In this document: positions 22,700 through 34,330 of the stretch, piece by piece
Position numbering within the stretch: the first letter of the stretch is position 1
Layout: every line of letters begins with the position of its first letter
Origin: Siphonodentalium dalli
Lineage: Eukaryota; Mollusca; Scaphopoda; Gadilida; Siphonodentaliidae
Direction: 5' to 3'
Assembly (NCBI GenBank): GCA_032622095.1
Contig: CP136061.1
Location: 253,469,582 to 253,533,581, forward strand
Length of the DNA: 64,000 nucleotides
Position numbers and translations under genes: made by a program
Notes under the pieces: generated by a model
Seen by the model: only the letters and a program-made list of their open reading frames with translations
The model's database searches: none
What the model was told of the DNA's origin: nothing

Positions 22700-23240
22700 A
22701 TTGGGGTAAAAACAACTTTGCCCAGTTGGCATATATGACGGCGTGAAACATGTTTTTAAGTGAGTCGGCGAAGATATAACACATCCACCGAGATTCAAGT
22801 GGAAACATTCGAAATTCCAAGTTGGTTAGGAGAATATCTGGAACCTATGATAATCAGTTCAGATTTGGCATCATTCAGTTTTAATTTATTCATACACATC
22901 AAGTTCTGTATGAAACATTTCGCACATTGAGAACAACAAGGGTCTTATCTAGAGAATTCCACATACATTGGCGTATCGTCAGCATATTGGTGGTACTTGA
23001 CGGAATGCTTGTTTAAAATATTCAGTTAGTGGGCGCGTATAACACAAAAAGAGCAGAGTTCCGAGAATAACCTTGTTGAACACCAACATCAAGTCTTGAT
23101 GGCATCGATGATGGATTACCGACAATCATATTCTGGTATCTTTCATTTAAGAACGAAAGAAACCATCTCAAAACAACTCCTCCAATTCCAATAATGTTTT
23201 CCAGGCACGACAAAAGATTTCCATGAGCACAAATGTCAAA
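22700..23240 (-). pseudogene. LINE ORF2 fragment with reverse-transcriptase catalytic core
   Basis: Minus-strand pieces read GGVVLRWFLSFLNERYQ, GVQQGYSRNSALFVLY, then QYADDTPMYVEF and MNKLKLNDAKSELIIIG. These are the RT fingers/palm motifs of CR1/jockey-like LINEs. The YADD catalytic motif is encoded at 22975-22986. Stops and frameshifts separate the pieces, so the element is dead. It is 5'- and 3'-truncated. Confidence 0.82.
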
Positions 23241-23277
23241 TGAGCAGCGCTTAAGTCAAGTAAAATTAAAATCACGT

Positions 23278-23871
23278 GCCAGCGATCAGTGTTATCATGG
23301 TACTTTCATGGAATAGACTTAAATTTGATGTAATTTGCAGCGTGTTAGCAATCAGTGTTACAATAAGGATACGTTCTCCTGAAATAGACTTCAATCGGAT
23401 GTCATTTACAGCGTGCCAGAGATCAGTGTTGCAATCAGGGTACGTTCACGGAATATACTTAAATTGGATGTAATGTACAGCGTGTCCGCGATCAGTGTTA
23501 CAATCAGGGTACGTTCACGGAATAGACTTAAATTGGATGTAATTTACAATGTAACACCGATAAGTGTTACAATCAGGGTACGTTCATGGAATAGACTTAA
23601 ATTGGATGTAATTTACAGTGCGTCTGCGATCAGTGTTACAATCAGGGTACGTTCATGTGAATAGACTTAAATTGGATGTAATTTACAGTGTGTCGGCGAT
23701 CGGTGTTACAATCAGGGTACGTTGAGGTGAATAGACTTAAATTGGATGTAATTTACAGCGTGTCGGCGATCAGTGTTACAGTGAGGGTACGTTCACAGAA
23801 TATATTTAAATCCGATGTAATTTACAGAATTTCCGCGATTAGTGTTACAATCAGGGTGCGTCGAAGCAAAT
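23278..23871. repeat. 69-bp tandem repeat array, about 8-9 copies
   Basis: The consensus contains GCGATCAGTGTTACAATCAG, GGTACGTTCATGGAATAGAC and TTAAATTGGATGTAATTTAC. Successive ATCAGTGTTA phrases at 23491 and 23560 give a 69-bp period. It precedes the upstream block of the pseudogene at 25004. The open frames of a 23-residue repeat are a consequence of the 3n period. Confidence 0.9.
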
Positions 23872-23971
23872 CACAATAGCTCATAATTTAAAGAAAGCTC
23901 TTTATTATATATTTCTTTGGGCGACGTAGGCATAGTAGCGTGTTTTATGAGACGGTCATTGGAATTGTTCT

Positions 23972-24408
23972 AAGGTTGACAACATGTTAAAACTTCCTCT
24001 TTTGAATGTTGATATTTTACCATCAAGCCCTCCCATTTATGGGTTCGATCGTAATTGTGTTTGGTGTCGTAAACGTACAGATGGAGCTTTTGTGGTGCCA
24101 ATTGCGACAGGGTATCTGATTATAAATGAAACATAACAGTGAAATTAAGTGCAAATCTTTAGATAACAATTGGCGACAAGTACGGCGTTGGACAAATGGG
24201 GGAAATATCAGGTCGAATATGCAATATCGCAATTGATTAACATAATTTTAATGATTTATTTCGCACAGATTCTCGAGTGTAACAATAGCACTTCAAACCA
24301 CACCAGGAATCTCTCATTGAGAGAATTTCAATATCGTTTCGCCCGAACGTTATTACCAACGCAGGAACGGTGTATGCCATTCTTCTGACACAACAGAACA
24401 GACCGGTC
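23972..24408 (+). promoter_or_regulatory. Class A upstream block of the pseudogene at 25004
   Basis: This aligns with 10-430 (GTTGACAACATGTTAAAAC, GGTGCCAATTGCGACAGGG, TTGGCGACAAGTACG, CAGGTCGAATATGCAATATC). It is interrupted at 24409 by a TIR element and resumes at 24963. Confidence 0.6.
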
Positions 24409-24415
24409 GTTAGAC

Positions 24416-24962
24416 CAGGGGGTGGGGGTCGGAAAAATATTTCAGGCACGTATGGCATTTTTTCCCTTTCGATAATTTTTTGTACCCACCCACCCCCACC
24501 GCCAATTTTTTTTCCGTTTTCGGCAGTTTTTTCCGACCATTTTTTGACACCCACCCCCCTTTTAACACTAAAACAGAGATTTGCGGGGGGAAATTCACTG
24601 TAAACAGCTGTATATGAAATTCTGTGCATACTATTTATCATGGATGTTAACATGGACATGTAAATAGGAATGAGTCATTTTGAGGTCATTCGGCCAAAAA
24701 AAACATGGCTGCCAGCGGCCATCTTGGATTTCAAAATTTGCAACAAATTTACAACACGATAACTGCCTGCAGTCAGTTTACCAGTTAGAATTACATTATT
24801 TCTCTCATTCAAAGTGGTTTTGAACCCAACTCATTGCCAAAACACTAAAAAAACAAGCAGGAAATTAATTTTTTAGTTGCGGAAAAAATTGCTTGTTGGT
24901 GGCTTTGATCACCCACCCACCCCGGCATACGTGCCGGAAGTAATTTTTTCACCCCCCCCCTG
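24416..24962. mobile_element. 547-bp TIR element (hAT-like ends) in a receptor 5' region
   Basis: Ends CAGGGGGTGGGGG and, inverted, CCCCCCCCCTG, with inverted similarity through GGCACGTATG. GTTAGAC flanks both sides (24409-24415 and 24963-24969). The paralogue at about 46279-46300 (GGTCGTTATACAGGAAGG) shows the empty site. No transposase. Confidence 0.8.
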
Positions 24963-25003
24963 GTTAGACAGGAAGGAACGAGTGCTATGAGAACAAAAGT
25001 TAA

Positions 25004-25940
25004 ATAGAAAGCCAACGATACTCTCATAATATAACTTCCAATGTTACAGTCATCGTTACCAGGAATGTCACAGTCACCGAAACCAGGAATGTCACAGTCA
25101 CCGATACCAGGAATGTCACAGTCACCGATACCAGGAATGTCACAGTCACCGATACCAGGAATGTCACAGTCAAACAATGGAACATAGTTACCATGAGTGA
25201 CGCATCTTGTAAAGCATATACATTTCTGACCCTTTCTTCTTCTGATGTCTGCGTCTGGGTCCTCGCTATACTGGCAGTCGATCGAACCATACACGTGTGT
25301 TTTCACCCGAACTCCTTCTTTTCCAGCAAGAAGTCAATATTCAGTGGCATTGTTCTCGTTGTTATTGGAAGTCTGCTAGGGAATTGTTACGTTTATTATG
25401 GACTAACGTTATCTACGGGTACTGATAATCAATTGGGGACTTGTGTCCCTACCGGGTAGACAGATTATGTCTGGTTTGTAGTCAACGTCTGGTTTTGGTT
25501 GAACCTTGTCAAGTGTTCATTGGTTCCAGTCATCATTGTCGCATTCTGCAACACTTTACTCATTCTCCATATCAGGAAAACTAAAAGAGCCTTGCAATAT
25601 TTCACTGGGAGCAACGACCATGGAAGACAAGGAACAAAAGGCGACATCATCGACTTCATTGATGCTAATAGCAACGAGTTTCCAACTCATTGTCACAACA
25701 ACTCCACTGGTCTTAACAATGGCAATCAGCAGTGAAGACTTAAGCTTTTTTGAGACCACTGTTGCCAAAGCTTTTGGGATACTGTACGTGGCTAATAACT
25801 TTTTCACGTATGTTATAAGTTGTAATAAATTCAGAGCCGAACTCTGGCGTGTTCTGAAACAAAACTGTCCGCATACGATAGCCGCAGATCCTATTAGTCT
25901 TAGCACAAAACAGACTGACCAACCCCAACCAACGAGTTGA
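25004..25940 (+). pseudogene. Class A receptor pseudogene
   Basis: It is homologous to the intact receptors but broken several ways. The expected ATG is ATA (25004-25006). TM1 and TM2 are absent: the N-terminal NVTVT repeat, expanded to about six copies, runs straight into QWNIVTMSDASCK of ECL1/TM3. A TAG replaces TCG at 25457-25459 after ECL2. A one-base insertion lies near 25640 (AAAAGGCGACATC). About three codons are lost at the start of TM7 (ANN-FFTYV). TM3 to TM7 and FRAELWRVLKQ are otherwise recognisable. A TIR element sits in its 5' region. It should not make a functional receptor. Confidence 0.92.
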
Positions 25941-25952
25941 TCACAGTCATGG

Positions 25953-26181
25953 CAATCAACACAGCAAATGTAAGCGTTTTGGGGACTACTGTTATTGTGA
26001 CACTGGGCAGGGCTAATAAGTGCTTAAATTTGTTACAGGTGGTAAGATATTTAGAGCCGAACTGTGGCGTGTTCCGAAGCAGTGATGTCCACACTCGATA
26101 ACAGTGTATTTTAGCAAAGAACACGCGGACCAACCACTGAGTAGACCACGTTCGCATCCTGAAGTTCGACAACCGGACTAA
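25953..26181 (+). pseudogene. Receptor TM6-end/TM7/C-tail remnant
   Basis: ATGGCAATCAACACAGCA, GGGACTACTGTTATTGTGAC, GGGCTAATAAGTGCTT, AGAGCCGAACTGTGGCGTG, CGCGGACCAACC and GACAACCGGACTAAGATG match the tail remnants after the other copies. No continuous frame. Confidence 0.72.
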
Positions 26182-26513
26182 GATGTTACCCATTCAGTGT
26201 CATGCATACACCATTACACAGGTTTAAATGGAATAATATTTAAGAGCTGTGACTTTTGGATTATCATTTGAAACCCGTGACTAATTTGGTTATGTAATTG
26301 TATTGATGTATGATGGCGAAGTTGTGTTCTATGGCTCATGCATGCACCATAGGTCATTGTCGGTAATCATGTTCGTTATAATTTGAATTCGAGAAGAGGG
26401 TTTTTAACTTTTAAATTTATAGTGACTATGTGTAGTATTTTCGGGATCAAATCTATCTAAAACTACCATAATAAATGGACTACATTGCCTACCTTCTGCT
26501 AATACATAAATAA

Positions 26514-27370
26514 CTTTTTTTTTTAAATGTTTATTGAAGAATCAATCACATTGAGGAATGTCATCTACAAAATAGTCAATGGCATTTATATTTGTATACA
26601 GATATGGTATTCCTCGCGTTCACACATATATCGTTCTTACTGCACGCACTATCTTGGCTCACAACTTTCGCTCACCAGTGGTACAAAATTATATAATAAA
26701 TAAACATATGCATGCTTTGTATATAGTAATGTATTATAATACGTCGGATGTTTTGGATAAACTCAACTCTCAATATAGATAGTATTGTGGAGATGGTGGT
26801 AGATAGTATTTGTTTTAACCTACTGAGTGATAATCGATAGCAGTCTAAACAATTAAGGTAATCTTGTCGATTTTTGATTATGTCGCCTGTTTGTTTAAAG
26901 CTTTTTCTATAAGGAACCAGTTTGTCAAGAATTCTGAAAGTTTCGATTGACACCGTGCTGTATATTTTTCGCAATTGTATCTAAATTCCAACTCTTTGAG
27001 GAAAACATTAACAGACAAAACGATGGGTTTAAATTTAGACCGATATATTTATTGTTTACTTAGGAGCAAGAGTAAGTTTGTAGTACAGTTTTTACTAATG
27101 GGTGGTGTGCCAAGAAATCATCGTCATTTTTGTGGGATAGAGATTTATGTCATTATTTTTTCCCCAATTACAGATATCTCTAATAAATGTCTGCACATGA
27201 CAACAATCCCAAAAAATGTGGTTGATATCTTCCTTTTCACTTTTACACCTATCACATTTGTCATCTTGTCTTATATTAGAAATATGTAGAAAGTTATTAG
27301 TTGATAATATTCTAGAATTTATTCAGAATTGTAACCATTGTAGCTTGGTGTCAGGCATCGTGAAAAAGGG
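26514..27370 (-). mobile_element. 5'-truncated LINE insertion with poly(A) and target duplication
   Basis: On the minus strand a LINE ORF2 C-terminus reads CDRCKSEKEDINHIFWDC (27203-27256), the CxxC...HxxxxC zinc knuckle typical of many LINE ORF2 ends, followed by degraded sequence and AATAAA with an A-run at the left edge (26515-26524). TAATACATAAATAA occurs at both edges (26500-26513 and 27371-27384), a 14-bp target duplication. Stops interrupt the ORF. Confidence 0.8.
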
Positions 27371-27384
27371 TAATACATAAATAA

Positions 27385-29484
27385 TTTGACTGTCTTTTGT
27401 TAATACTTGTTAGCGATTTATATGATATAAAATGGCCACTTGGTTTCGTACCACATGTGTATATGGCTAGTGTCATTGCAGGAGTTTAGACTACACCTAT
27501 ATATATATATATATCACCTATATATATATATATCTATATATATATCTGTTCACGCCCACCTTTGTACATAATGATATATGATGACTGGTGCCGAGAAAGA
27601 ACGGTTGGGATTTATCTTGCACACTTTTAGTGTGGGTAACAAAATATACTACTATACATTTGTTTAGCAATGTGGTGTGTATATGTGTTATATCTATAGT
27701 GGCCATGCATATGCCTGTTGTATTGTGTCTATATGTTATATCTATAGTGGCCATGCATATACCTGTGGTATACGAACAATATTATATGGATATTATTACA
27801 GGTCGGGCCCATTTCATCACACTCCCCATGTAAACTATGTCATGTCGGTATTTTAAGGAGGATCACGGATAAAACACTGGCTTTAGGCTGGCTGGTTTAA
27901 TTACAATGTCTTGCAGGTAACTAGCCGAATTCCAACGTGACATACGCTTAGTGTGGCACAGAGTCAGCACTCTGCAACTGGTAATGATCATATCGAAATA
28001 TTTTGCCATCTTTTCTATTCACTGGTAGTCAATTTATAAAATATCTAAATTCTACTTTTGTCATAATATATAATCGGCTTTTTTGGGGGTATGTTCTAAA
28101 ACTTTTATAACAATTCCATTAAATCAATCCATGATCCAGCTTCGTCTGTGGTAAATTGGGACATTGGTCATTTTAGCCTCGTGTTTAATATGCCGATACT
28201 AAGCAGACATCCCCCTTTCTCATTTCATTCATATATTTATGTACATATCAATATGTGGGGAAATTATATGACAGATAGGTATAGTGAAAACAATAATGGC
28301 TTACAACCTAAGTTGACAAACGGAAGGGCTTTATAGTCCGTCAGCTAGTCCTCCATTCTTACTGTTTATTGTCAATCCGGGCCCTATACTATGGACCATA
28401 ACAATTGTAATCACAAGGTTATGTAAGGTACACAGGATGCGTCAAGTGCAATAAACCACTGTATTGTAATAGTGTAGATTATACCTGTGTGGTCGTGGGC
28501 GCATTACCGATGGGTGATTGGGTTTGATTAGAATGGAATTCACACTGCGACAATCAAGCGGTTGTCTCGTGGCAAACAACCTAAAGTGTGTATTGGATTA
28601 TTGACCAATTATGACATTCGTGCAGGGACGTTGTTAGAGGGTCTCCTTTGGGGGTACACAACTTGGAGTTTAAACCTGCACCTGAGACCCTCTAGCTACG
28701 TCTCTTGTACATATTATCAATATAATACTCCAGCGATTCTGAACGACAACCCAACTAGAAATTGAAATACATCGTTGTTGGAACAGACAATAACCATTGA
28801 CGAAATGTAACACAATGCACGAACGGTTGCGGTGTACTCACTGAGCGATTATTTAAAGGATACCGATTACCACTAATCAAATTGAACACGGATCACCCAT
28901 GCCCTAGCGATAACATATCAATGAGTGTCTCCGAGGAATCAGTTTTTTTTCCATTGGTCAATCAAGTCACATGTGGAAAACATATTATTGTATTGGTCAC
29001 CATGCATGTGAACGCCGCATTACAAGAAGTCGCCTATACACTGTTAGAATAAGAGTGGAGGTATATGGTAATCGACACCTTTGTGTGCCTCACAGAAGCT
29101 TGTGATTACAATAATTGTGTTCTATTGTATAGAGCCCTGGGGGTTTGGTGTTATTTTATTGTCATTCCGGAGGGTTCGGTGCGATTTTATTGTCATTCCG
29201 GAGGGCTAGTTGTGATGTTCGCTGACCGTCTCAGATATGCCATCTGGTTCGACGCCCACTTACCCATATGGTGTATTCGACTCCGTCTTCTTTCACGTTC
29301 GTGAACGACATGACACCAAGACCATATATATACATTTACATAAGAGTTGAACCTGACTGTATGTCTGTTCGCGATCTGTTTATTACATATCTATCTATCA
29401 ATACCACACGATCGCATGCTTTCCTATGTGTGTGGTACTTCTCAATACCAGCACATGTGCCGGATTAGGACTATGTCTTTTTGG
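27385..29484. other. Gene-free stretch with microsatellites
   Basis: (TA)n runs at about 27498-27545. A duplicated 48-bp-scale unit with ATATCTATAGTGGCCATGCA is at 27688-27775. A small foldback at about 28626-28705 (GTTAGAGGGTCTC/GAGACCCTCTAGC). GTTCGGTGCGATTTTATTGT-type short duplication near 29140-29210. No gene supported. Confidence 0.45.
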
Positions 29485-30000
29485 GACTGATATAGGCAAT
29501 GGCTGTAGAATCACACTGGTACACTAGAGCTAATTAACTGAAGAAAGCAGGTGGTATGTACACCCATAGACCTAATATGCTGGTATGCCCTTCACTGCAT
29601 TCGGGGCGATCAAGCTTGTTTAATCCTCATCAGGATTTCAGATGATTATCAAATAAACCTTAGTGTTATTTTCATTGTGCTGGGTATTGTATCTAACAGA
29701 ACATGCAAAGTATTCATAATGTTTTTCTGATGTTATTTCATAATTATTATGCGTTAAAAATATATTTATTTCATAAATATTATGCGTCATGTAATAAAAT
29801 GAAAAATTATTTAATGAAATAAATATGCACCAATAGGTTGGTGCATAACTCCATGATAAAACATCACCAATAAATGTAAAATGCTTATGTGTTTATTGCC
29901 TCCTTGTTTTATTTGCTCAGTCGCTCATTGTTTACATGTTATATAGTGATGTTTTATTCAATACAATTTGATGTTATAATTTGTTTTATTTCATAATTAA
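29485..30000. repeat. Duplicated block, left part (copy of 62385-62885)
   Basis: GGCTGTAGAATCACACTGGT, ATCAAATAAACCTTAGTGTT, TTGGGTATTGTATCTAAC and CATGATAAAACATC are shared with 62385-62885 in the same order and orientation. No coding content recognised. Confidence 0.65.
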
Positions 30001-30659
30001 TCCCTATGGAATAAAAATGGTTGGAAACTAAAAATTGTAATCAGATGTAATTGAACAGTAATTTTATTAATGTAAATGAAATCGGTTACATCAGACAAAA
30101 TGTAATCAGTAATCGTAATCATATTAATCGAAGTAATTGTAATAGTAACCGATTACATAAGCATGTAATCGTCCCAAACCTGGTTCATATTGCTCGTAAT
30201 AATCAGTACAAGCACGATACTGTTTACACGAATGTTTCCCAACGTTTATTAAGCAACAGCCTCCACGTCATAAAGCAATGCACACACGTACGTCACTACA
30301 AGTCGATCACAACCTCGCCGCTTGTTGTTATATTGGGCGCACTTTCAACTCCAACTGTATGGATTTCCAAGCTGCTGTTTGATGCCTGTTTTTTATATGT
30401 GTGCGTGAATTTATATTGGGCTCATTTGTGTTGCGGAATCAATTATCTCTTTTATTGTTGGCAACATTTGAAGAGATATAACAGTTTGATCTGCAGTAAA
30501 TCTACTGGTTTATGAATATAATGAATGACTGGAAGATCGATCTGGGTCATTCACCATCATTGTGTTTTGACCGGCGGGATAATTAAAAAGAATTCGTGTG
30601 TTTATTTTCTCTGTCGGTTAAAACCCAATTATCCCAATCGATCTTCCAGTAATTTTTAT
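30001..30659. other. GTAATC-rich DNA and a small hairpin element
   Basis: 30045-30175 is rich in GTAATC/GATTAC motifs on both strands. An inverted repeat ACTGGAAGATCGAT/ATCGATCTTCCAGT spans 30526-30652, with an inner inverted GGGATAATT/AATTATCCC. A 154-codon ORF at 30051-30515 has no features of a known protein and begins in the low-complexity part, so it is not called as a gene. Confidence 0.45.
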
Positions 30660-32510
30660 GTGATTTACAGCATGTCTGCCATCAGTGACGCAGGGTGAGT
30701 TCACATTATCTTATGTTTCATGCATTTGTATAATTACTGGAAGTTTTCAGGTAACTTACAGGTACTTTTTTGCCAATAACAACCCAATAATAAGCGACCG
30801 TGTTGGACGAGCACGCCAAACCTTGACTAGATAGGAATGTAAACAGATATATTATGACTAATTGACTTGCGAGGCTGCTGGATATAGTTATTATTTGCAA
30901 TTAAAATCAACAAACAAATATCAAAGTATGTGGTGAAGCGAATGGTCGTTTGAGTCGTGCTGTTATCAGATATGTTGTTTTGGATGCTAATAGTTGATGC
31001 CATACCAGTCGTTGCTGGTACCGATGGTGATGTTGATATGTTATGATATCCAATCGGGCAGTGCTATCTAACTCAGAGTTTCTAACTTAACAAATAAAGG
31101 TTCCATTTGGATTGGATGAAATATAATACCATTTCCAACTCAATTCCGTTTTCTTATTAGAGGAAATCCGACAGTCGCAATAATAATCTTATTGGAGGAA
31201 ATCCGACAGTCGTAATTAATGTTCTAGTGGAAGAAATCCGATAGTCGTAATATGTATCTTATTGGAAGAATATGGTAGTCGTAATAAAATATCTTATTGG
31301 AAGAAATCAGACAGTCGTAATAATTATATTATTGGAAGTAATCCGACAGTCGTAATAATTATCTTATTGGAGGAAACTGAACAGTCGTAATAATTATCTT
31401 ATTGGAGGAAACCCGATAGTCGTAATAATTAACTTATTGGAGGAAACCCGATAGTCGTAATAATTATCTTATTGGAGGAAACCCGATAGTCGTAATAATT
31501 AACTTACTGGAAGAAATCAGACAGTCGTAATAATTATTTTATTGGAAGAAATCCGACAGTCGAAATAATAATCTCATTGGAGGAAACCGATAGTCGTAAT
31601 AATTATCTTATTGGAGGAAACCCGATATTCACAATAATTATCTTATTGAAAGAATCCGGTAGTCGTAAGAAATATCTTATTGGGGGAAATCCGAAAGTCA
31701 TAAGAATTGTCTTATTTGAAGAAATCCGATAGTCGTTATGATTATCTTGTTGGAGGAAATTTCTGTTACGGATGCTAATAGTCGATGCCAGTCCCACTCT
31801 GGTTGTGGTTGGTACTGATAGTGATGTTGATATATGTATCCAATCTGGGCGGGGTATTAAATTATGAGGTTCTAACGTGACCAATAAAGGCTCCATTTGG
31901 ATTGGATGAAATTTAAATTCCATTTCCAACTGAATCCCTTTATCTTATTGGAAGAAATCATATATTCGTAATAATTATCAGTGTTAATTGAAGCTCTAAA
32001 TTGTCGAATTCAGTAATCAACACTCTAATATGAACCTTTGTTATGTTGATATTATCGCTAGAAATTTCCATCAGTGTTGTCATAAAATACTCTCGGCTGG
32101 ATTCCGTCAACTTGAGTATGAAAATGTCTGAGTATGCTGTGAAGCGAATGGTCGTTTAGCTCATGTTGTTATCGGGTATTGTCTGTTATTTTATGCTAAT
32201 ACCACTCTGGTCGTTGCTTTTTCAAATAGTGATGATGCTATATGATCTGTCTCCATTCGGGGAGGGTGTCTGTTTAACTAAGCGATTGTGACTGCGAAAA
32301 TAAAGCCTCCATTTGGATAATTCTCCACAATACCCTACATACATAGGGGTGTTTCCTTTACCCGGTGCCTCAGTGGACAAGGTACCAGATACATTAGGCC
32401 AATTTTATGTAAACATATTTTATTTTCATCCTGTTAAATGCATGGGATTGAGGCACAAGTTAGAACATAATATTTACATAAATATACGATATTACCAATA
32501 TAGTTGATAT
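30660..32510. repeat. Receptor-unit spacer copy without a receptor
   Basis: It matches 2235-3880 and 41920-43010 in order: TTTACAGCATGTCTGCCATC, GGAAGTTTTCAGGTAAC, GATGCTAATAGTTGATGCC, TCCATTTGGATTGGATGAAA, the 35-bp array, and CTCCACAATACCCTACATAC. The spacer portion of a unit is therefore present with no receptor on its 5' side. Confidence 0.65.
31140..31770. repeat. 35-bp tandem repeat, about 17 degenerate copies
   Basis: The unit is ATTGGAGGAAACCCGATAGT + CGTAATAATTATCTT. ATTGGAGG at 31401, 31436 and 31471 gives a 35-bp period. A second array is at 42535-42930, and a single relative is near 3295 in the first unit. Confidence 0.88.
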
Positions 32511-32689
32511 GCCTTCATTAACTGAATACGCCTTCAGAAAACGTAAATCCATAATGACACACCTCTCTGGTGCAATGTTATGTGTTACTGTGTTTAGAGG
32601 ATGGCATGGACACCACAATTAAAGTATTTGATCAAACGGTCCAATAATGGATCAACTTTCAAGTTCTTTGCTTATATATGAATCCATAT

Positions 32690-34330
32690 ACGAGATATAA
32701 TCTCTGGCACTTTTATGGTTTTTAATCACTTGGTTTATTAATTGTTTTGGCTCAACAAATCCTATAGGAAAACCAAATTTCAAAAGGTGACAAAGTTCCC
32801 TATCCTCATAAAAAACAACAATTCTTTATTTTTTTCAATATTTAAATCCGTGTTTACTGGTATTTGACATTCTTGAAATGTATTCTTCCCACAGTTGTGA
32901 ATTAAGTCTTGGTCAGCAATAATACGTTGAGTTAGCGACATCGTTAACATGAACCTCAGAATTACGGGGTGGTTTCTGTGAGTGATAATTTCAGCTCACC
33001 TGACTCGCTATATTCACTGCAATACCACAAGTCCCCAGCACTATTTAACAGCTCACACATTATTTATGAATTTAGCACTTCAAATGAGACTTCTCAGTTA
33101 CTAGTACTGTATCTAAGTTAAATTCTGAATTTCTGTTTGCATTGCAAAATGACTTCAGGCGTAGGGGTCGGCGAATGATCATCCTGTGAATTTGAATGCA
33201 GAATTTCTGATTATTTATTTTCTCTTTCTTGTTGCCAGCACGTGGCACAAAATGTTCTACTATACCATTATGTCTCTACCTTTAGCAACCAATTTATGCG
33301 AGCTAGAAACACTTACTTTGGTATGAACCACAAAACCACGACAGTGCATGAGAATCAAATGAACGGTTCCTCCTTGCTGCCCTGGAACATTGGATGGCTC
33401 GATGTCACCTTAGATACAAACCTTTGTTTTGCCCTGACAAACCTTGCTGATAGATGATTCAAACTGAGTGGAGTCATCAGCCCAAGTGTTCTCCCGGTTT
33501 CAACACGTTTATCCAGTCTGAATATAAAGTTAAGAGTGATCACCACTCATAAACAGAAACATAATAGCTGATCCATTTCAAAAGAGCTACCCTCCCCTTC
33601 TCCACTGAATTTATGCCCTGTCTGCTGATAATTTCGAGCTCTCCTGCTAGAAATTGTTGACAATTGAGATTGGAGAAGGATATATTTGAATTTGCAAAGT
33701 GTAACTTCAGAGCAGTTTGGGCACAAACATTTGTTGGTTAATAACAGTGTTACAATTTTTGGCTTTATCTTTCGAATTTGTTTTATTTTCATTTGCTTTT
33801 AATCTACGTTTGGGAAGCTTTTTTTATCCAAATTGTGTTCTTTTTCACTCTTCTGATTGGTTGAGGATGCGTCACATGGTGGGCCTCATATGGCCCCATG
33901 TCACTCTCCGAACTACTTTCATTGTCCGAATTACTGTCACTGACTAACCGCTTGAGATTGGAGTCTGCCTTCTTGTTAAGTGAGGTGAAACACTCCGGTT
34001 GGGTGATAAAATAGAAATGGAGAATCATCTTGCTCAAAGTAATTATTTTTACGATTATTAATCCAAATTTACAGCACACACAGCGTTATTCTTATATATT
34101 AATTCAATGCAATGACTCTCGATGGCGAAATTATTTGTGTTAGTTTATCGCCGGTTGTTGCGTCCAGCCTGAGAATCGAGAAGTAAATATTTACAATTAA
34201 GCGTAGTTCAGACGGTGATATAAATGGAGTGGTATGGTCGATTTCTTTGAGCTTTTCGTCGATGTTGGTAGAATGATACATTCCCACAGATGGCATAGCG
34301 CATGAGTACTAACTTATCAGTTTCATGCAC
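32690..34330. repeat. Duplicated block, right part; contains protein-like minus-strand fragments
   Basis: 32690-33700 matches 62890-64000 and 33975-34330 matches 60795-61198. On the minus strand, both copies keep a phrase of the type HLIxMHCRGxVVxTK (about 33290-33370 and 63660-63710). 33804-33960 encodes an acidic serine-rich stretch (SDSNSDNESSSESDMGP). It may be an old transposon or gene relic. I do not recognise the family. Confidence 0.45.

Noticed and set aside
30051-30515. 154-codon ORF
   Set aside because: It starts in GTAATC-rich low-complexity DNA, shows no domain or motif, and has no matching copy in the duplicated block.
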